From Molossus alvarezi (taxonomy: Eukaryota; Chordata; Mammalia; Chiroptera; Molossidae), in assembly GCA_037176705.1 (NCBI GenBank), contig CM073889.1, positions 56,041,596 to 56,105,595 of the forward strand: DNA of 64,000 bases, read 5' to 3'. Position 1 is the stretch's first letter; the number at the start of each line of letters is the position of its first letter. The position numbers and the translations under genes are program-made. The notes below the pieces were generated by a model. The model ran no database searches. It was not told the origin of the DNA and saw only the letters and a program-made list of their open reading frames with translations. This document shows, one piece after another, positions 26,050-36,537 of the stretch.

Positions 26050-26370
26050 AATGGCAAATGAGCTGGTGGATGGGGTAAAGAAGGAAAGGCTGGTTGAAGA
26101 TAATAAACCTTCAGTTGTAAGATAAATAAGCAAATGTATATAACATGATCACTGTAGTTGGTAACACTGCATTGTTTATAACAACTTTTCTGAGAATAGA
26201 AATTAAGTATTTTCACACAAAAGGTAGACATGTGAAGTGGTGGATTTATTATCTTGATTGTGGGAATCCCTCCACAATGTATACATATATCAGATTATCA
26301 TGTTGTACACTTTAAATATTTTACAACTGTATTTGTCGATTTTACATCAAAAAAATTGGAAAAAGGTTGT
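26050..26370 (+). repeat. Old L1 3' UTR remnant
   Basis: TGATCACTGTAGTTGGTAAC, GTGAAGTGGTGGATTTATTA and ATCATGTTGTACACTTTAAA are diagnostic of old L1 3' ends. About 330 bases to the EEFSEC exon side follow with nothing recognisable. Confidence 0.6.
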
Positions 26371-26934
26371 TTATATAAAAAAAGAATTATGTAGCTTTAT
26401 ATGTACAGATATGAAGCCCTTAGAGTTGAATAAAATAGTGTGTATGTTGTTACCATTTTATAAAATGAAGAACAAGAAAAACTAGGATGGGGGTAATAGG
26501 TATACACAGATAAGCTTGTCTTTATACAAGTTTTTCTGAAATGATACACAAGAAACTGAGAAAAGTGGGTTAACTCTGGGAATGGAAACAAGGTGACCAA
26601 AGGACAGGTGAGTGGAGACCTTTTTGTGACCTTTTTTTTACATATACTCTGTAGTCTTTCAGTTTTCTCAACTTGTTCGTGTATTACAAATACGTCTTGA
26701 CTTTCTTAAAAAACCAAAAACTATTTTTTTTTTTTTTAAGGAAAGCACCTTTCGTCTCGGTTGCGCTGGGTGGGAGAAGCTTCCAAGTCAACCGCCTGTG
26801 ACTTGAAGTCCCAAAGCTTCCGCTCACTCGCTGAGGGGCCTCGGTGGCCCCACCTAATAAGTGATTTCCCTTGGGGGACGGGCCGCTCCGTCCGGCGTCC
26901 GCGAGCCCGGCTCCCGTTCCCGGCCCGCGCTCAC

Positions 26935-27250
26935 CGCCAATGATGGTCCGGATGAGGGAGGCGTGCCCGGGGCAGTCGACCAGCGTGACCTGAAGCTGCG
27001 GCTCGCCATGCTCAGGCCCGGTTTCCGGCGCCGGGCAGGGCACGGGCAGCGACGACCGCAGGCGAGCTGGCAGCGGCACCAAGAAGCACGAGAAGCCCAG
27101 GTCGAGCGTGATGCCACGCTCGCGGCTCTGCGGCTGTTTATCGAAGGCGGCGGTGGAGGCCGTGGTGCTCAGCGCCCGCGCCAGCGCCGTCTTGCCGCTA
27201 TCGATGTGGCCCAGCACGCCCACGTTCACGTTTACCCGCTGCCCTGACAT
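26935..27250 (-). CDS. EEFSEC: EEFSEC exon 1 (coding part): selenocysteine-specific elongation factor, N-terminus
   Basis: EEFSEC is the GTPase that, with SECISBP2, delivers Sec-tRNA to UGA codons of selenoprotein mRNAs at the ribosome. The exon encodes 105 codons plus one base. Visible motifs are the G1 P-loop GHIDSGKT (residues 14-21), the switch/G2 region RERGITLD (43-50) and G3 DCPGH (92-96). These match the mammalian protein closely from MSGQRVNVNVGVLGHIDSGK onward. A proline/glutamate-rich stretch at about residues 69-86 looks less conserved than the rest, from memory of the human protein. The start has a GGCGGC context before ATG. The reading frame leaves homology after IIG at a clean donor (ATTGGCG|GTGAGC; exon end 26935, intron from 26934), so the open frame beyond it is intronic. 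Exon 2 is not in the window. The identification is secure. Confidence 0.95.
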
Positions 27251-27400
27251 GCCGCCGCCACCTCCAACACCCGCCGGTTCGCCCCTCCCGCAGCCGCCGC
27301 CGTGGTCCTACCCTTTAAGCTGTCCCCTCTGCCCCCGTGCGCTCAGCACTCCCGTTCCGGCCCCGAAGTTTCCGCCTTCCAGGCACCTGCCGGCACCACC
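27251..27400 (-). promoter_or_regulatory. EEFSEC CpG-rich promoter / 5' UTR
   Basis: The sequence upstream of the EEFSEC start is strongly GC- and CpG-rich, in contrast to its AT-rich surroundings; the CpG-rich stretch extends through exon 1 to about 26830. Reading the minus strand, an ETS-type CCGGAA core lies at 27355-27360 and a Sp1-like GGGAGGGGC at 27281-27290. No TATA box is seen. The exact TSS cannot be placed. Because RUVBL1 points the other way, the island could also start plus-strand transcripts, but no exon was recognised for that. Confidence 0.7.
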
Positions 27401-29119
27401 AGACACCACGCAGAAGAGTACCACAGGGACGGGACTCAACCGAAGTTACCCACTACAGGGCTACTCTCACCTGACTCCTCCCACCTAGAGCTTGAAGGAG
27501 CCCGGGATGGGGGAATCCATCTATTCATTCTACCATTCATCCATTGATTTGAACCAGCTTTCATTAAGTGCCTCCTGGGTACCAGGCACTCTTCACAGCA
27601 CTGGGATGCGGCGTCATCTCGATATTATACTGTATTGGAGTGAGGGTGAAGCTCACAAACAGGTGAACTGATGACTGAGCCAGAGAAGTTCAGAGGGTGA
27701 AACGCCCTCTAGGGAAAATAAAAACAGAGATTAAAAAGAACTAGAGCTTTTAATTAAATGAATGAATGAATGAATGAATAGAGCTCCAGGAGAAAGGAGG
27801 ACAGCTACCTTGCAATGGGTGGTCAGGAAAGGCCTGTGGAGTTGCTGTTTGAGCTGAGACTCCAAGTTTGAAAAGGAGCCAGCCATGGGGAAAATCTGGG
27901 AGAGGGTGTTAGAAAATAAGAAAGAACGATGTTATTTCTGACTCAGGAATTCTCACCCTGGAAGTCTATAGCCTGGCCTTAGTAGGGGTGCAAATCTCCA
28001 AACTGTATGTAAAATTTTGTGTTTATGTGCATGTGCTGGAAAGAGAGTCCATAACTCTCACTAGATTTTCAAAGTGTCTAGAATGACCAAAAAGTTGTCA
28101 ACAACGGATTTAAGTCTCTGCACTGGCCAGATAGGTAACTCAAAGGAGAGAGAGTAGCAGGATTTAAGATGCCAGAGGGTAGTAGAGACTGTGGAGAAGT
28201 AAAGAGCACGTGCTCAGTGTAAAGGGGAAAGCTATTGCTCAGCTTCAGTCAGTTGATATCAGGCAGGACTGCTAGACCAACATTGCCCAATATTACCATT
28301 TTTCAAGAGAAGAGTGTTTCTGTATGAAATCTAACTTTTATATGTTGACAACTAATTGAGCTTTGAATTTAAACACTATGGGGGCCAATCACAAAATTTG
28401 TTAAATTTTGCCTGGCAGTCAATTTGCCCTCTGTGATGAGCCAGGCAATGTTCTGATGTAGTCAAGCCTACAGTAAGGGCTCTCTGATGCCTCCTGTGGT
28501 CCAAGCTCTGCACTAGGAAAAGGGTCCCAGAGATGGGCAGCACAGTGCAGTCCATCCTGCAACATAAAGATGAGGAGGGCACATACTGAGATAGCAATGA
28601 GCCATGTGCTGCAACTTGACAAGAGGCTTACACAATACAGGAAGAAGACTTAGGATAGGGGTGTAGGGAAGGGACACTCATATTTGTCAGGCACATGGCA
28701 CTCATTCATGAAAAAGATACTGCTAAGTGCATACACATACAGTACCCATACTAACAACAGTTCTATCTGGCTGGTATTCCCATGTTATAGAAGAGGAAAC
28801 TGTCCCAGAGAAGTTCATTAAATCAATATATATTAATTGAGTAGCTATGTGCCAGGCATTGTACTAGAAGCATTGCACATCAAAAAGCCAGATATATTCT
28901 CTGCTCTCCTTGTCTAGAGTGGGGGACAAACAAGTAAACATCATCACAGTGTAAATGTAGTGAAGGGGAAAGAAGAGGATAATAACGAGACCCCATAGGA
29001 AGAAACTAGTCCAGACTTGGTGGTGAGGATGTGACAAGAAAGACCTCTCAGAGGAAGAAACTTGTACATTGAGCCCTGAGCAAGGGAAGGACAGTATCTG
29101 GCTAGTGTTCATCAAGCCA

Positions 29120-29490
29120 TTTTCCTTTTCCACCTGGGAATTCAGCTAGATTACATTTCTCAGACTCCCTTGCAGTTAGCAAGGCCATTGACAGCATTCT
29201 GACCCATGGAATCCGGGCAGAAATGATGTTGGCCACCTCCAGGCCTTTTTTTGAGCAATCCTCCACACTCTTTCCCCATCTTCTGCCTCAATGAAGAGAA
29301 CTCCAAAGACCAGATAAGGGCAGAGTCTCAAGACGAAGGGAGTCTGGGTCCCCATAAAATCATGAAGCAGAAAGTATCCCATGCCAACCAACCTGCATAA
29401 GTTTGTGGTAGTGTGAGAAAGAAATATTTGCCATGTTAAGGCACTAAAACTTGGGAGTAGGTTGTAGTAGTCAATAATGTGGCGAGTTAT
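29120..29490 (+). repeat. Ancient dispersed repeat (copy A)
   Basis: CAGACTCCCTTGCAGTTAGC, TGGCCACCTCCAGGCC and the terminal TGCCATGTTAAGGCACTAAAA fit a common old mammalian repeat. A related, more diverged copy lies at about 57390-57790. Confidence 0.45.
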
Positions 29491-29832
29491 ACCTAAGAGC
29501 TTACCAGGGGAGGGACTGGGATTAACCTATGTCTTCAATTATAATGCCCCTCCCACCAGAATTGCTCCAAGACTGGTCCTAACCCACCAGCAGCCTGGGA
29601 CATGAGCCTCCAAGTACATCCAGCCCTGTATGTATCTAAACAGTCAAGGAGATAGAAGTTCTAGGGTTGTCTGAAAGTCATCCAGATTCAGACTATAGGC
29701 CTGAGATCAGCTGTGCAGCAAGAGATTGGCAAATGGTGAGGTTTCCATGCTACAGGCAGCCAGCAGCCCCCATCCATGTGTCTCCATTTCCCCATTTGCA
29801 AATAGGAAATGATAAAAATGTGTTCTGTTTTC

Positions 29833-30032
29833 TAGAAAAATAAAAACTGTAGATTAAATAATAATTTTAAATTAATCCTAGTATATTATAGAGGAGGGAA
29901 AATTTTGATGCCATAATTTTTCTCTTCGTGGTGGTGTTGGACTTAAATCGGTTGAAATGTATTTCTGTACCACAATTTAAGTTTCAATAAAAGTTTGCTT
30001 GATTGTCTAGTGACATTCAAAAAAACAAACAA
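29833..30032 (+). pseudogene. Possible 5'-truncated processed transcript copy (3' UTR only)
   Basis: About 200 bases ending in TTTCAATAAAAGTTTGC and an A-rich tail. They are flanked by imperfect AAAAATGTGTTCTGTTTT (about 29814) and AAAAATGTGTCCTGTTTT (about 30033). The signal, tail and duplication fit retroposition of an mRNA 3' end; the parent gene is not recognised. Confidence 0.5.
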
Positions 30033-30894
30033 AAAAATGTGTCCTGTTTTTTAAAATCCAGTGATAAAAGCAGTAGACCTCTTTTAAGGGAGTCTTAGCG
30101 AACAAGTAATAAGAAGCACTAAGTACCTTTGAAGAACATTTCCCACTGACTGGATTTTGTGACAAAATGGATGTGCAATGAGGGAGAAGGAGTCTGGGAT
30201 TATCCCCCAGTTTCTAGCTTTAAATATTCATTCCTTCATTTACTCTAGTTTGCTAACCAATATTGACTGACTACTTGCTTTGTAGCAGGTAAGATTCTTG
30301 TTGGGTTACAACAGTGAATGAGACAAATAATGATGAAGTGACTTAGAAGACATAAATTGAGGTGAGTGGTTGAGAGTAACTGGTAAAGGCAAGAACAGTT
30401 ATCAAGGAAGGGACATATGAGCTGACAAAGACACAATGAGAAGGGCTAGCCAGACACAGAACTGAGGAAAATTGAGGAAAGAATGTGCAGGAAAGAGAAA
30501 ATGGTGGGGGAACACCAGGCAGCAAAAAACTGGACCATGTGGCACAGTGGTGAAGTGAGGAAAAGAAACTGAATGCTAACCTTACTCTGAAAATGTCTTT
30601 TCAAGTATGGTTTTAGTTTGAACATGTGGCCTTCTAGACCATCAAAGGCAGAAGCTCTAGAGGGCCTTTCAGAGGCTGTGATATTGTAATTTATAATTTA
30701 AAAATATGTGTATTTGGTCTTCATCCCCGTTTCTGGCACCAGATTCCAAAAACCCTTGGAATATTCTGTAAGGAGAGCCAGAAAGGTGTCCTTTGTCAAG
30801 TTAATGAGGAGATTTTTGGAAACTACCTAAAGATGGAGGCCATTTGCTAAGGGAACTAACCATGTGATTAAAGTGTTAGAACTTTCAGTCCAGA

Positions 30895-31083
30895 CAAGCC
30901 GGTGTAGCTCAGTGGATTGAGGGTTGTCCCAAGGACTAAGAGGTCCAATTTGATTCCTTGTCAAAGCACATGCCTGGGTTGTGGGTTTGATCCCCAGTTG
31001 GGGGGCATGCAGGAGACAGCCAATTGATGTGTCTCTCTCACATCAATGCTTCTCTCTCTCTCCAAAGAATCAATAAACACACA
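30895..31083 (+). mobile_element. VES-type SINE (older subfamily)
   Basis: Head AAGCCGGTGTAGCTCAGTGG, end CTCCAAAGAATCAATAAAC. It runs into a microsatellite. Confidence 0.85.
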
Positions 31084-31088
31084 TACGT

Positions 31089-31154
<66 letters not shown>
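31084..31154 (+). repeat. Compound (GT)n(GA)n microsatellite
   Basis: About 15 GT units followed by about 17 GA units, grown from the tail of the SINE. Confidence 0.95.
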
Positions 31155-31158
<4 letters not shown>

Positions 31159-31758
31159 GCTGGAACTTTTCTGCCAGATAAGCAAATATTATTGTATACT
31201 AATATAGTATTTCCTGTGGGCCATCAGATTCTCAGTAATGAGGGCTTGTCCTTGGAGCACCAGGGGTCATAAATATTATTGACATGGCAGGGTTGAGGTG
31301 GGATGGGGGGGAAGACTTATGTCAGTGTTGGTGGTTGCCGTGTTAATTATTTGAGCAAGCTATGGATAGTACAGACAGTGGAGAAGAAGTTGAGGACAAG
31401 ATAGTGATGCAGCAACCCCCTTCTGCCTACCCTACCTCTTCTGCCCTGGGTCCTAGTCCCCAGACTTAATCTACCTTCAGCCCCTTTCCTCAGATTCTAG
31501 GCTTTGATTCTACATTTAGCCACAGTCACTTCGTTCTGGCTTTGCCAGCTGATGGATCACCAGACAGCCTCTCCTGTCTCCCCTTCCTCTTATTCAGGGA
31601 GTCCTCTTTTTGGCTGATATTTTTACCATATTTAATATTGTTTGATGCTAAATAGAATAAAAAATATATTAAAAAAAAAAAAAAAGAACTCTCAGTCCCA
31701 CCCTGCTGTCCTCCAGGGAGTGGAGAGGGGCTGGAGGTTAAATCATGGCCAGTGATTT

Positions 31759-31963
31759 TTTTTTTTATTGCTTTTAGAGAGAGAGGAAGGAAGACGGAGA
31801 GAGAGATAGAAACATCGATGAGAGAGAACATCGATTGGCCACCTCCTGCATGTCCCCCGCTAAGGATTGGGTCCACAACCCGACAGGTGCCCTGACCAGG
31901 AATCAAACTGGCAACCTCTTAGTGCATGGGTTGATGCTCAACCACTGAGCCATACCAGCTGGG
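31759..31963 (-). mobile_element. VES-type SINE nested in another SINE
   Basis: Sits in the T-rich tail of the next minus-strand SINE. The pair is bounded by ATGGCCAGTGATTT at 31745-31758 and 32136-32149. Confidence 0.87.
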
Positions 31964-32134
31964 TTGATTTTTTTCTTTCTTTTTTTTGAGAGTAAGGTAG
32001 AGAAACATCAATCTATTGTCTCCTCTATGCACCCTGACCAGGGACCAAACCTGCAACCTGGGCATGTGCCCTGGCCAGGAATTGAACCAGAGACCTTTCG
32101 GTGTGCAGTGCACTGAGTCACATTTGGCCAGGGC
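31964..32134 (-). mobile_element. VES-type SINE, shortened
   Basis: Reversed B box GGAATTGAACCAGAGACC and head CATTTGGCCAGGGC. The CT tract is nearly absent. Confidence 0.85.
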
Positions 32135-32623
32135 AATGGCCAGTGATTTAATTAATCATGTCCTTATAATGAAACCTCCATAAAAACCCTAAAGGACAGG
32201 GTTTGGAGAGCTTCAGTTTTGATGAATACACAGAAATTAGGGAGAAAGTGGCATGCTCAGTGAGAGCATGGAAGCTTCGAGCCCTTTCCCCATACCTGGA
32301 CCTATGCATCTTTTCCTCTGACTGTAACAGAGTTATATCCATTTATAAGAAGCCTGTAATATAGTAAGTAAAATGTTTCTCTGAGTTCTGTGGACCACTC
32401 TAGCAAATTAATTGAATCTGATGAGGAGGTCATAGGAGCCTCCATTTTATAGCCAGTGGTTCAGAAACACAGCTGATAACCTGAACTTATGATTGGCATC
32501 TGAATTAATCGGGGGGGCAGTAATGTGGGATTGAGCCCTTAACCTGTGGGATCTGATGCTATCTCCAGGTAGACAGTGTCAAAATTGAGTTGAATCATAG
32601 GACACCCAGCTGTTATTAAAGAA

Positions 32624-32851
32624 TTGCTCAATGGTGTTAGGAAACCCGTGCACAGGAATTGGTGTCAGAATTGCAAAGGCCAAGGCCAAGAGACTTTTCC
32701 GGAAAAGAAAAAGGACCTCAGCAATTCTGGGATTTGTTTTCAATGTTTGGGACCTACTCTTCAAGAGGATTGCTCTAAAAACATTTCAGCCACCAGCCCT
32801 TTGTCCCAATGGGCCCCAGGGATTGTGGTCTTTGTGAAAGGGATGTTCTAG
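32624..32851 (+). pseudogene. Possible retroviral gag nucleocapsid fragment
   Basis: A 75-codon frame contains two Cys-rich clusters, CQNCKGQGQ and GICFQCLGPTLQEDC, separated by KKK. This is reminiscent of the two CCHC knuckles of class II Gag. Both histidines are missing and the spacing is one residue short, so it is decayed at best. It lies in old repeat-like sequence (32150-32640). Confidence 0.3.
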
Positions 32852-34149
32852 TATTTTATTGTATTATTTATAGTAGCAAAATATTGTAAACCATTTAAGT
32901 GTCCTTAAAAAGAGATTGTATGATAAGTTTGAAGTTTTATCAAAATAACAAGTTACCAAGAAACAATAATTGGAAAGAAGGGGAGTGTGTGGCTATCTAG
33001 ATGAAAAAAAAAAAAAAAATGACCATGAGATGATCATTGTTAAAGTTGGGTGATAGTTCTGAAGGGTTCATTATATTATTCTGTCTACATTTTCTATATG
33101 TTTGAAATTTTTCATAATACAAAATTTTAAATATACATAGAGAAAGTTTATAGCATGTCCATACAGTGGAATATTATGCAGCCCCCCAAAAAACAAACAA
33201 ACTTTTGTATATTATTTGGGAACAAGCTTCAAGATATATTGGTAACTGGAAAAAAATTAAGGTGCACACATGTATGTATAGCATGTTTACATTTATTAAA
33301 AAGGCACTACCCTTATATCTATATGCTCCAACAGTGTAGAATACACAGAGAATCATAACACTGGACCCAGAAGTTCCCAGGCCTCAACCCTCCTACTTCC
33401 TCTCTCTATACATATTCCCTGGTTATCTTTCCTGTCTTATGACTTTAAAGCCATCAACTCTCAAATATTTATTCCTACCCAGACCTCTCCTAATTGCAGG
33501 CTCATATATACAACTTGAATGTCTAACAGATATCTCAAACTTAGTGTCCTCGCTTCACCAACAGCCCCCATCACAGTTAATGAGCTACATTCTTAGTTCC
33601 TCAGGCAGTAAACTTGGCTCAATCCATGAGTTATCTCTTCCTTTTATATCCCACATCTAATTCATCAGCAAATCCCATTGGTTTTACCCTTAGAATGCAA
33701 CCACATCTCACCACCTGCACTGTTAGCACTTCATCCAAGCCATCATCTCTTACCTGGGTGACTGCAACAATAAAATTCACTCTTTCTGATGTATGATTCT
33801 GTGAGCTTTAGAAAATTCAGAGTCATATAACCACTACCATAACCAAGATAACAAAACAGTTCCACCACCCTCCTAGAAACCCCTCTGTTGTCAAGCACTC
33901 CCATGCCTTTAAACCCTGGATGCTACTGATCTATGTTCTTCATCCCTACAAGCTTTGCCTTTTGAGTGCAGCTTCTTTTACTTAGTATAATGCATCTGAA
34001 ATTCATCCATGTTGTTGCATGTAACCGCAGTGCATACTCTTTTTTATTGCTGTACAGATGGACAATCATTGGTTTACACATTCACCAGCTGAAGGACATT
34101 TGGGTTGTTTCCAGTTTTTGGCTATCACAAATAAAGCTGCTCTAAACAT

Positions 34150-34392
34150 GTCAGCCCTCAGACCAAAGAGTCTCGATTATTGGTCAAGAGCATGTATCTC
34201 AGTTGTAAGTTCAAACCCTAGCCTTGGTCAGGGTTGTGCGGGAGGCAACCAATAGATATGTCTCTTTCACATCCATGTTTCTCTCTCTCTCTCTCTCTCT
34301 CTCCCTCCCTCCCTCCCTCCCACTCTATCTGAAAAAAAAAATCAATAGAAAAATATCCTAGGGTGAGGATTAAAAAGTAAACAAACAAATAA
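34150..34392 (+). mobile_element. VES SINE, head degraded
   Basis: Flanked by AAATAAAGCTGCTCTAAACA at about 34130 and again at about 34395. The first roughly 45 bases of the head are missing or altered; the body to GGGTGAGGATTAAAAAG is intact. Confidence 0.88.
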
Positions 34393-34529
34393 AACAAATA
34401 AAGCTGCTCTAAACACTTATGTATTGGTTTCTGTGTGAACATGTCTTCATTTACTTGGGTCAATACCTAGGAGCAGGATTACTGGATCATATGACAATGT
34501 ATTTTAATTTCATAAAAAATTCTGAACTG

Positions 34530-34782
34530 GCCCTGGCCGGTTTGGGTCAGCGGTTAGAGCACCCGCCTGCGGTCCGGAGAGACCCGGGTTCGGTTCCCGC
34601 TAGGGGCATGTACCTCGGTTGCAGTTTGTCCCTGGCCCTGGTTGGTCGTGCGGGTGGCAGCCACTCGATGTGTCCCTTTCACGTCGATGTTTCCCTCTCT
34701 CTCTCTTCCTCTCTCTCCCTCCCACTCTATCTGTACAAAAAATGGAAAAATGTCCTCGGATGAGGATTAAAAAAAAAAAAAA
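34530..34782 (+). mobile_element. VES SINE, young
   Basis: Near-consensus copy with GGTTTGGGTCAGCGG head. Flanked by AAAAATTCTGAACTG and AAAAATGCTGAACTG, one mismatch. The 283-codon frame across it is incidental. Confidence 0.92.
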
Positions 34783-34920
34783 TGCTGAACTGTTTTCCAG
34801 AGTGGCTATACCATTTTCCATTCCCCCCAGCAATACACGAGAGTCATTTTGTTATAATTTTTACCTTTTTAATAGTTGTGTAGTAGTAGCTCACTGTGAT
34901 TTTGATTTACTGAAATCATC

Positions 34921-36537
34921 TTTCTACATCAGCTCCTGCTCTACTACAGCCTATTCTCCATATAGATACCAGAGTGGGGTTTTTTACACCTACATTAGAC
35001 CTTGTCACTCTTCTCAAAACTCTCCACTGTCTCTCCCATCTCAGAATAAGCATCAAAGACTTCACCATGGTCACAGTGGTCACAGCAGTCACAGGGCCCT
35101 GCATTCCTCACCCACCATGTTATCTCTGTGGACTATCTCCTACTTGCTCCTGGCTCCAGCCTCACTGGCCTCCTTGCTGTTACTCAAACTCATCAAACAT
35201 GAGTCAACACAGCCTGGAATATTTTACGTCTCCCTAATCTGCTGTATTTTTTTCTTTTGCGCATATAATCCTTTAACATATTTCATCATTTATTCCCTTA
35301 TTATGTTTATTATCTACTGTCTCCCCTCCAGGTATTTAAACTTGGGATACTGCAGTACACTAAGTGCACTGTCAGTGTACTGTCTCACAAGAGCATGTAA
35401 GTGGTGCTCAATAAATATCTACATGGGAAGAGAGGAACACATTTTACTCAAAACACATTGGTATATCTGAATTTAATATAATGTCCTCGAGGCACCAGTG
35501 GGACTAAGATACTCTAGTTTTTAGTCCCCAGTGGAAGAATCATAAATGCTTTTCTTGCTGTTGCCTTTGGATGGATTTCTCACCTCACCACTCTCCTCTT
35601 GAGCCACCCTGAACCTGTGCAATCATGCAATTAGACAGTACCGATACACCCTGCTCTACACTCGCCCACTGGCTGCTCCCTTTGCCTGGCACACCTTCTG
35701 GAAAACTCCTTAATGTCATGTGCTGCACTAGTCACACTTTTTTAAGATAAATGACAGGAATCCACCATGCAACTGACTTAAGCAAAAATGGAAATGTACT
35801 GCTGCCTCCACCATCTGAAAGCTGTATAGTCATGGGCAAGTTACAAAACCTTTTTGTGCCTCAGTTTCTTCATTTGTAAAGTGGAAGAACATCATAGTTC
35901 CTACCTCACAGGGTTGCAAGTATTAAATGAACTAGTCTTTGTGTAACATTTAGAACAATGCTTGCTCTATGGTAAGGTTTGATAAATTAAATAAATAAAT
36001 CTAACTAAAAAGCCTAGGAGGAGTGACTTTTTTCTGTCTAAGCTTCATCTAGGACTCAGATGATGACACAGTGGCATTGACTTTGTTTCTCTCTATGTCT
36101 CTGTTCCTCCTTCCTCTAGGTTTCTTTCATTCCCAGGCAGGCTCTTTCCTCATGGTGATATGATAGCTGCCAGCACCTCCAAGGCTACAACTTCAGCAAC
36201 TCTACATAATACCCAGTTCAAGTCATTGTCTTTGATGAAGTCCTGTGCCCCTGCATTAAGCAGAGAAATTTAATACTCTGCCTAGCCAGGCATAAGTTAT
36301 AAATTCAATCCAAGAACCAGAAGGACAGTGGAGGGACTCCCTATAGAAACTGAAAGTAATGTTGCCAGAAAAATCCAGGTCACATCATTCTCCTCCACTG
36401 TGTCTTTTGCATCTATCCTGGCATCTACCAAATGGAGTCAAGTTTGCTTTATACAAGGCTGATGCTCTGGTGCTCTCCTCGTAGCCTATACGTTGAGTAT
36501 CCTTTCCACATCTTTTCTAAAATTTATTTTTTAAGAT
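34921..36537. other. Intergenic interval without recognisable genes
   Basis: Unique-looking sequence with a MIR-like remnant at about 35820-35990. Nothing coding could be supported. Confidence 0.55.

Larger units (their letters stand above)
1..26934 (-). other. EEFSEC intron 1 (5' part, truncated by window edge)
   Basis: This interval lies downstream of the EEFSEC exon 1 donor. No further EEFSEC exon was recognised, consistent with a long first intron. Its content is SINEs, an L1 and old repeats listed separately. Non-repeat stretches at 605-4618, 5467-7600, 8166-12245, 18460-19558 and 19790-23570 show no convincing gene. Confidence 0.85.
27401..30890. other. Intergenic interval without recognisable genes
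   Basis: Contains old repeats (27560-27860, 28820-29080, 29120-29490), an (AATG)n run at 27757-27779, and a possible short retro-insert at 29833-30032. No coding sequence could be supported. Confidence 0.6.
33790..34920 (-). repeat. Old L1 ORF2/3' remnant, antisense, split by two SINEs
   Basis: TTTGGGTTGTTTCCAGTTTT, AGGATTACTGGATCATATG and TTTTCCAGAGTGGCTATACC are the standard antisense landmarks of old L1 3' ORF2. Confidence 0.75.

Noticed and set aside
26684..26934. Extension of the EEFSEC frame past residue 105
   Set aside because: The frame stays open by chance into the intron. Homology stops at a canonical GTGAGC donor.
34619..35470. 283-codon plus-strand open frame
   Set aside because: Starts inside a VES SINE and continues through old L1 sequence. 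It is a read-through of repeats, not a gene.
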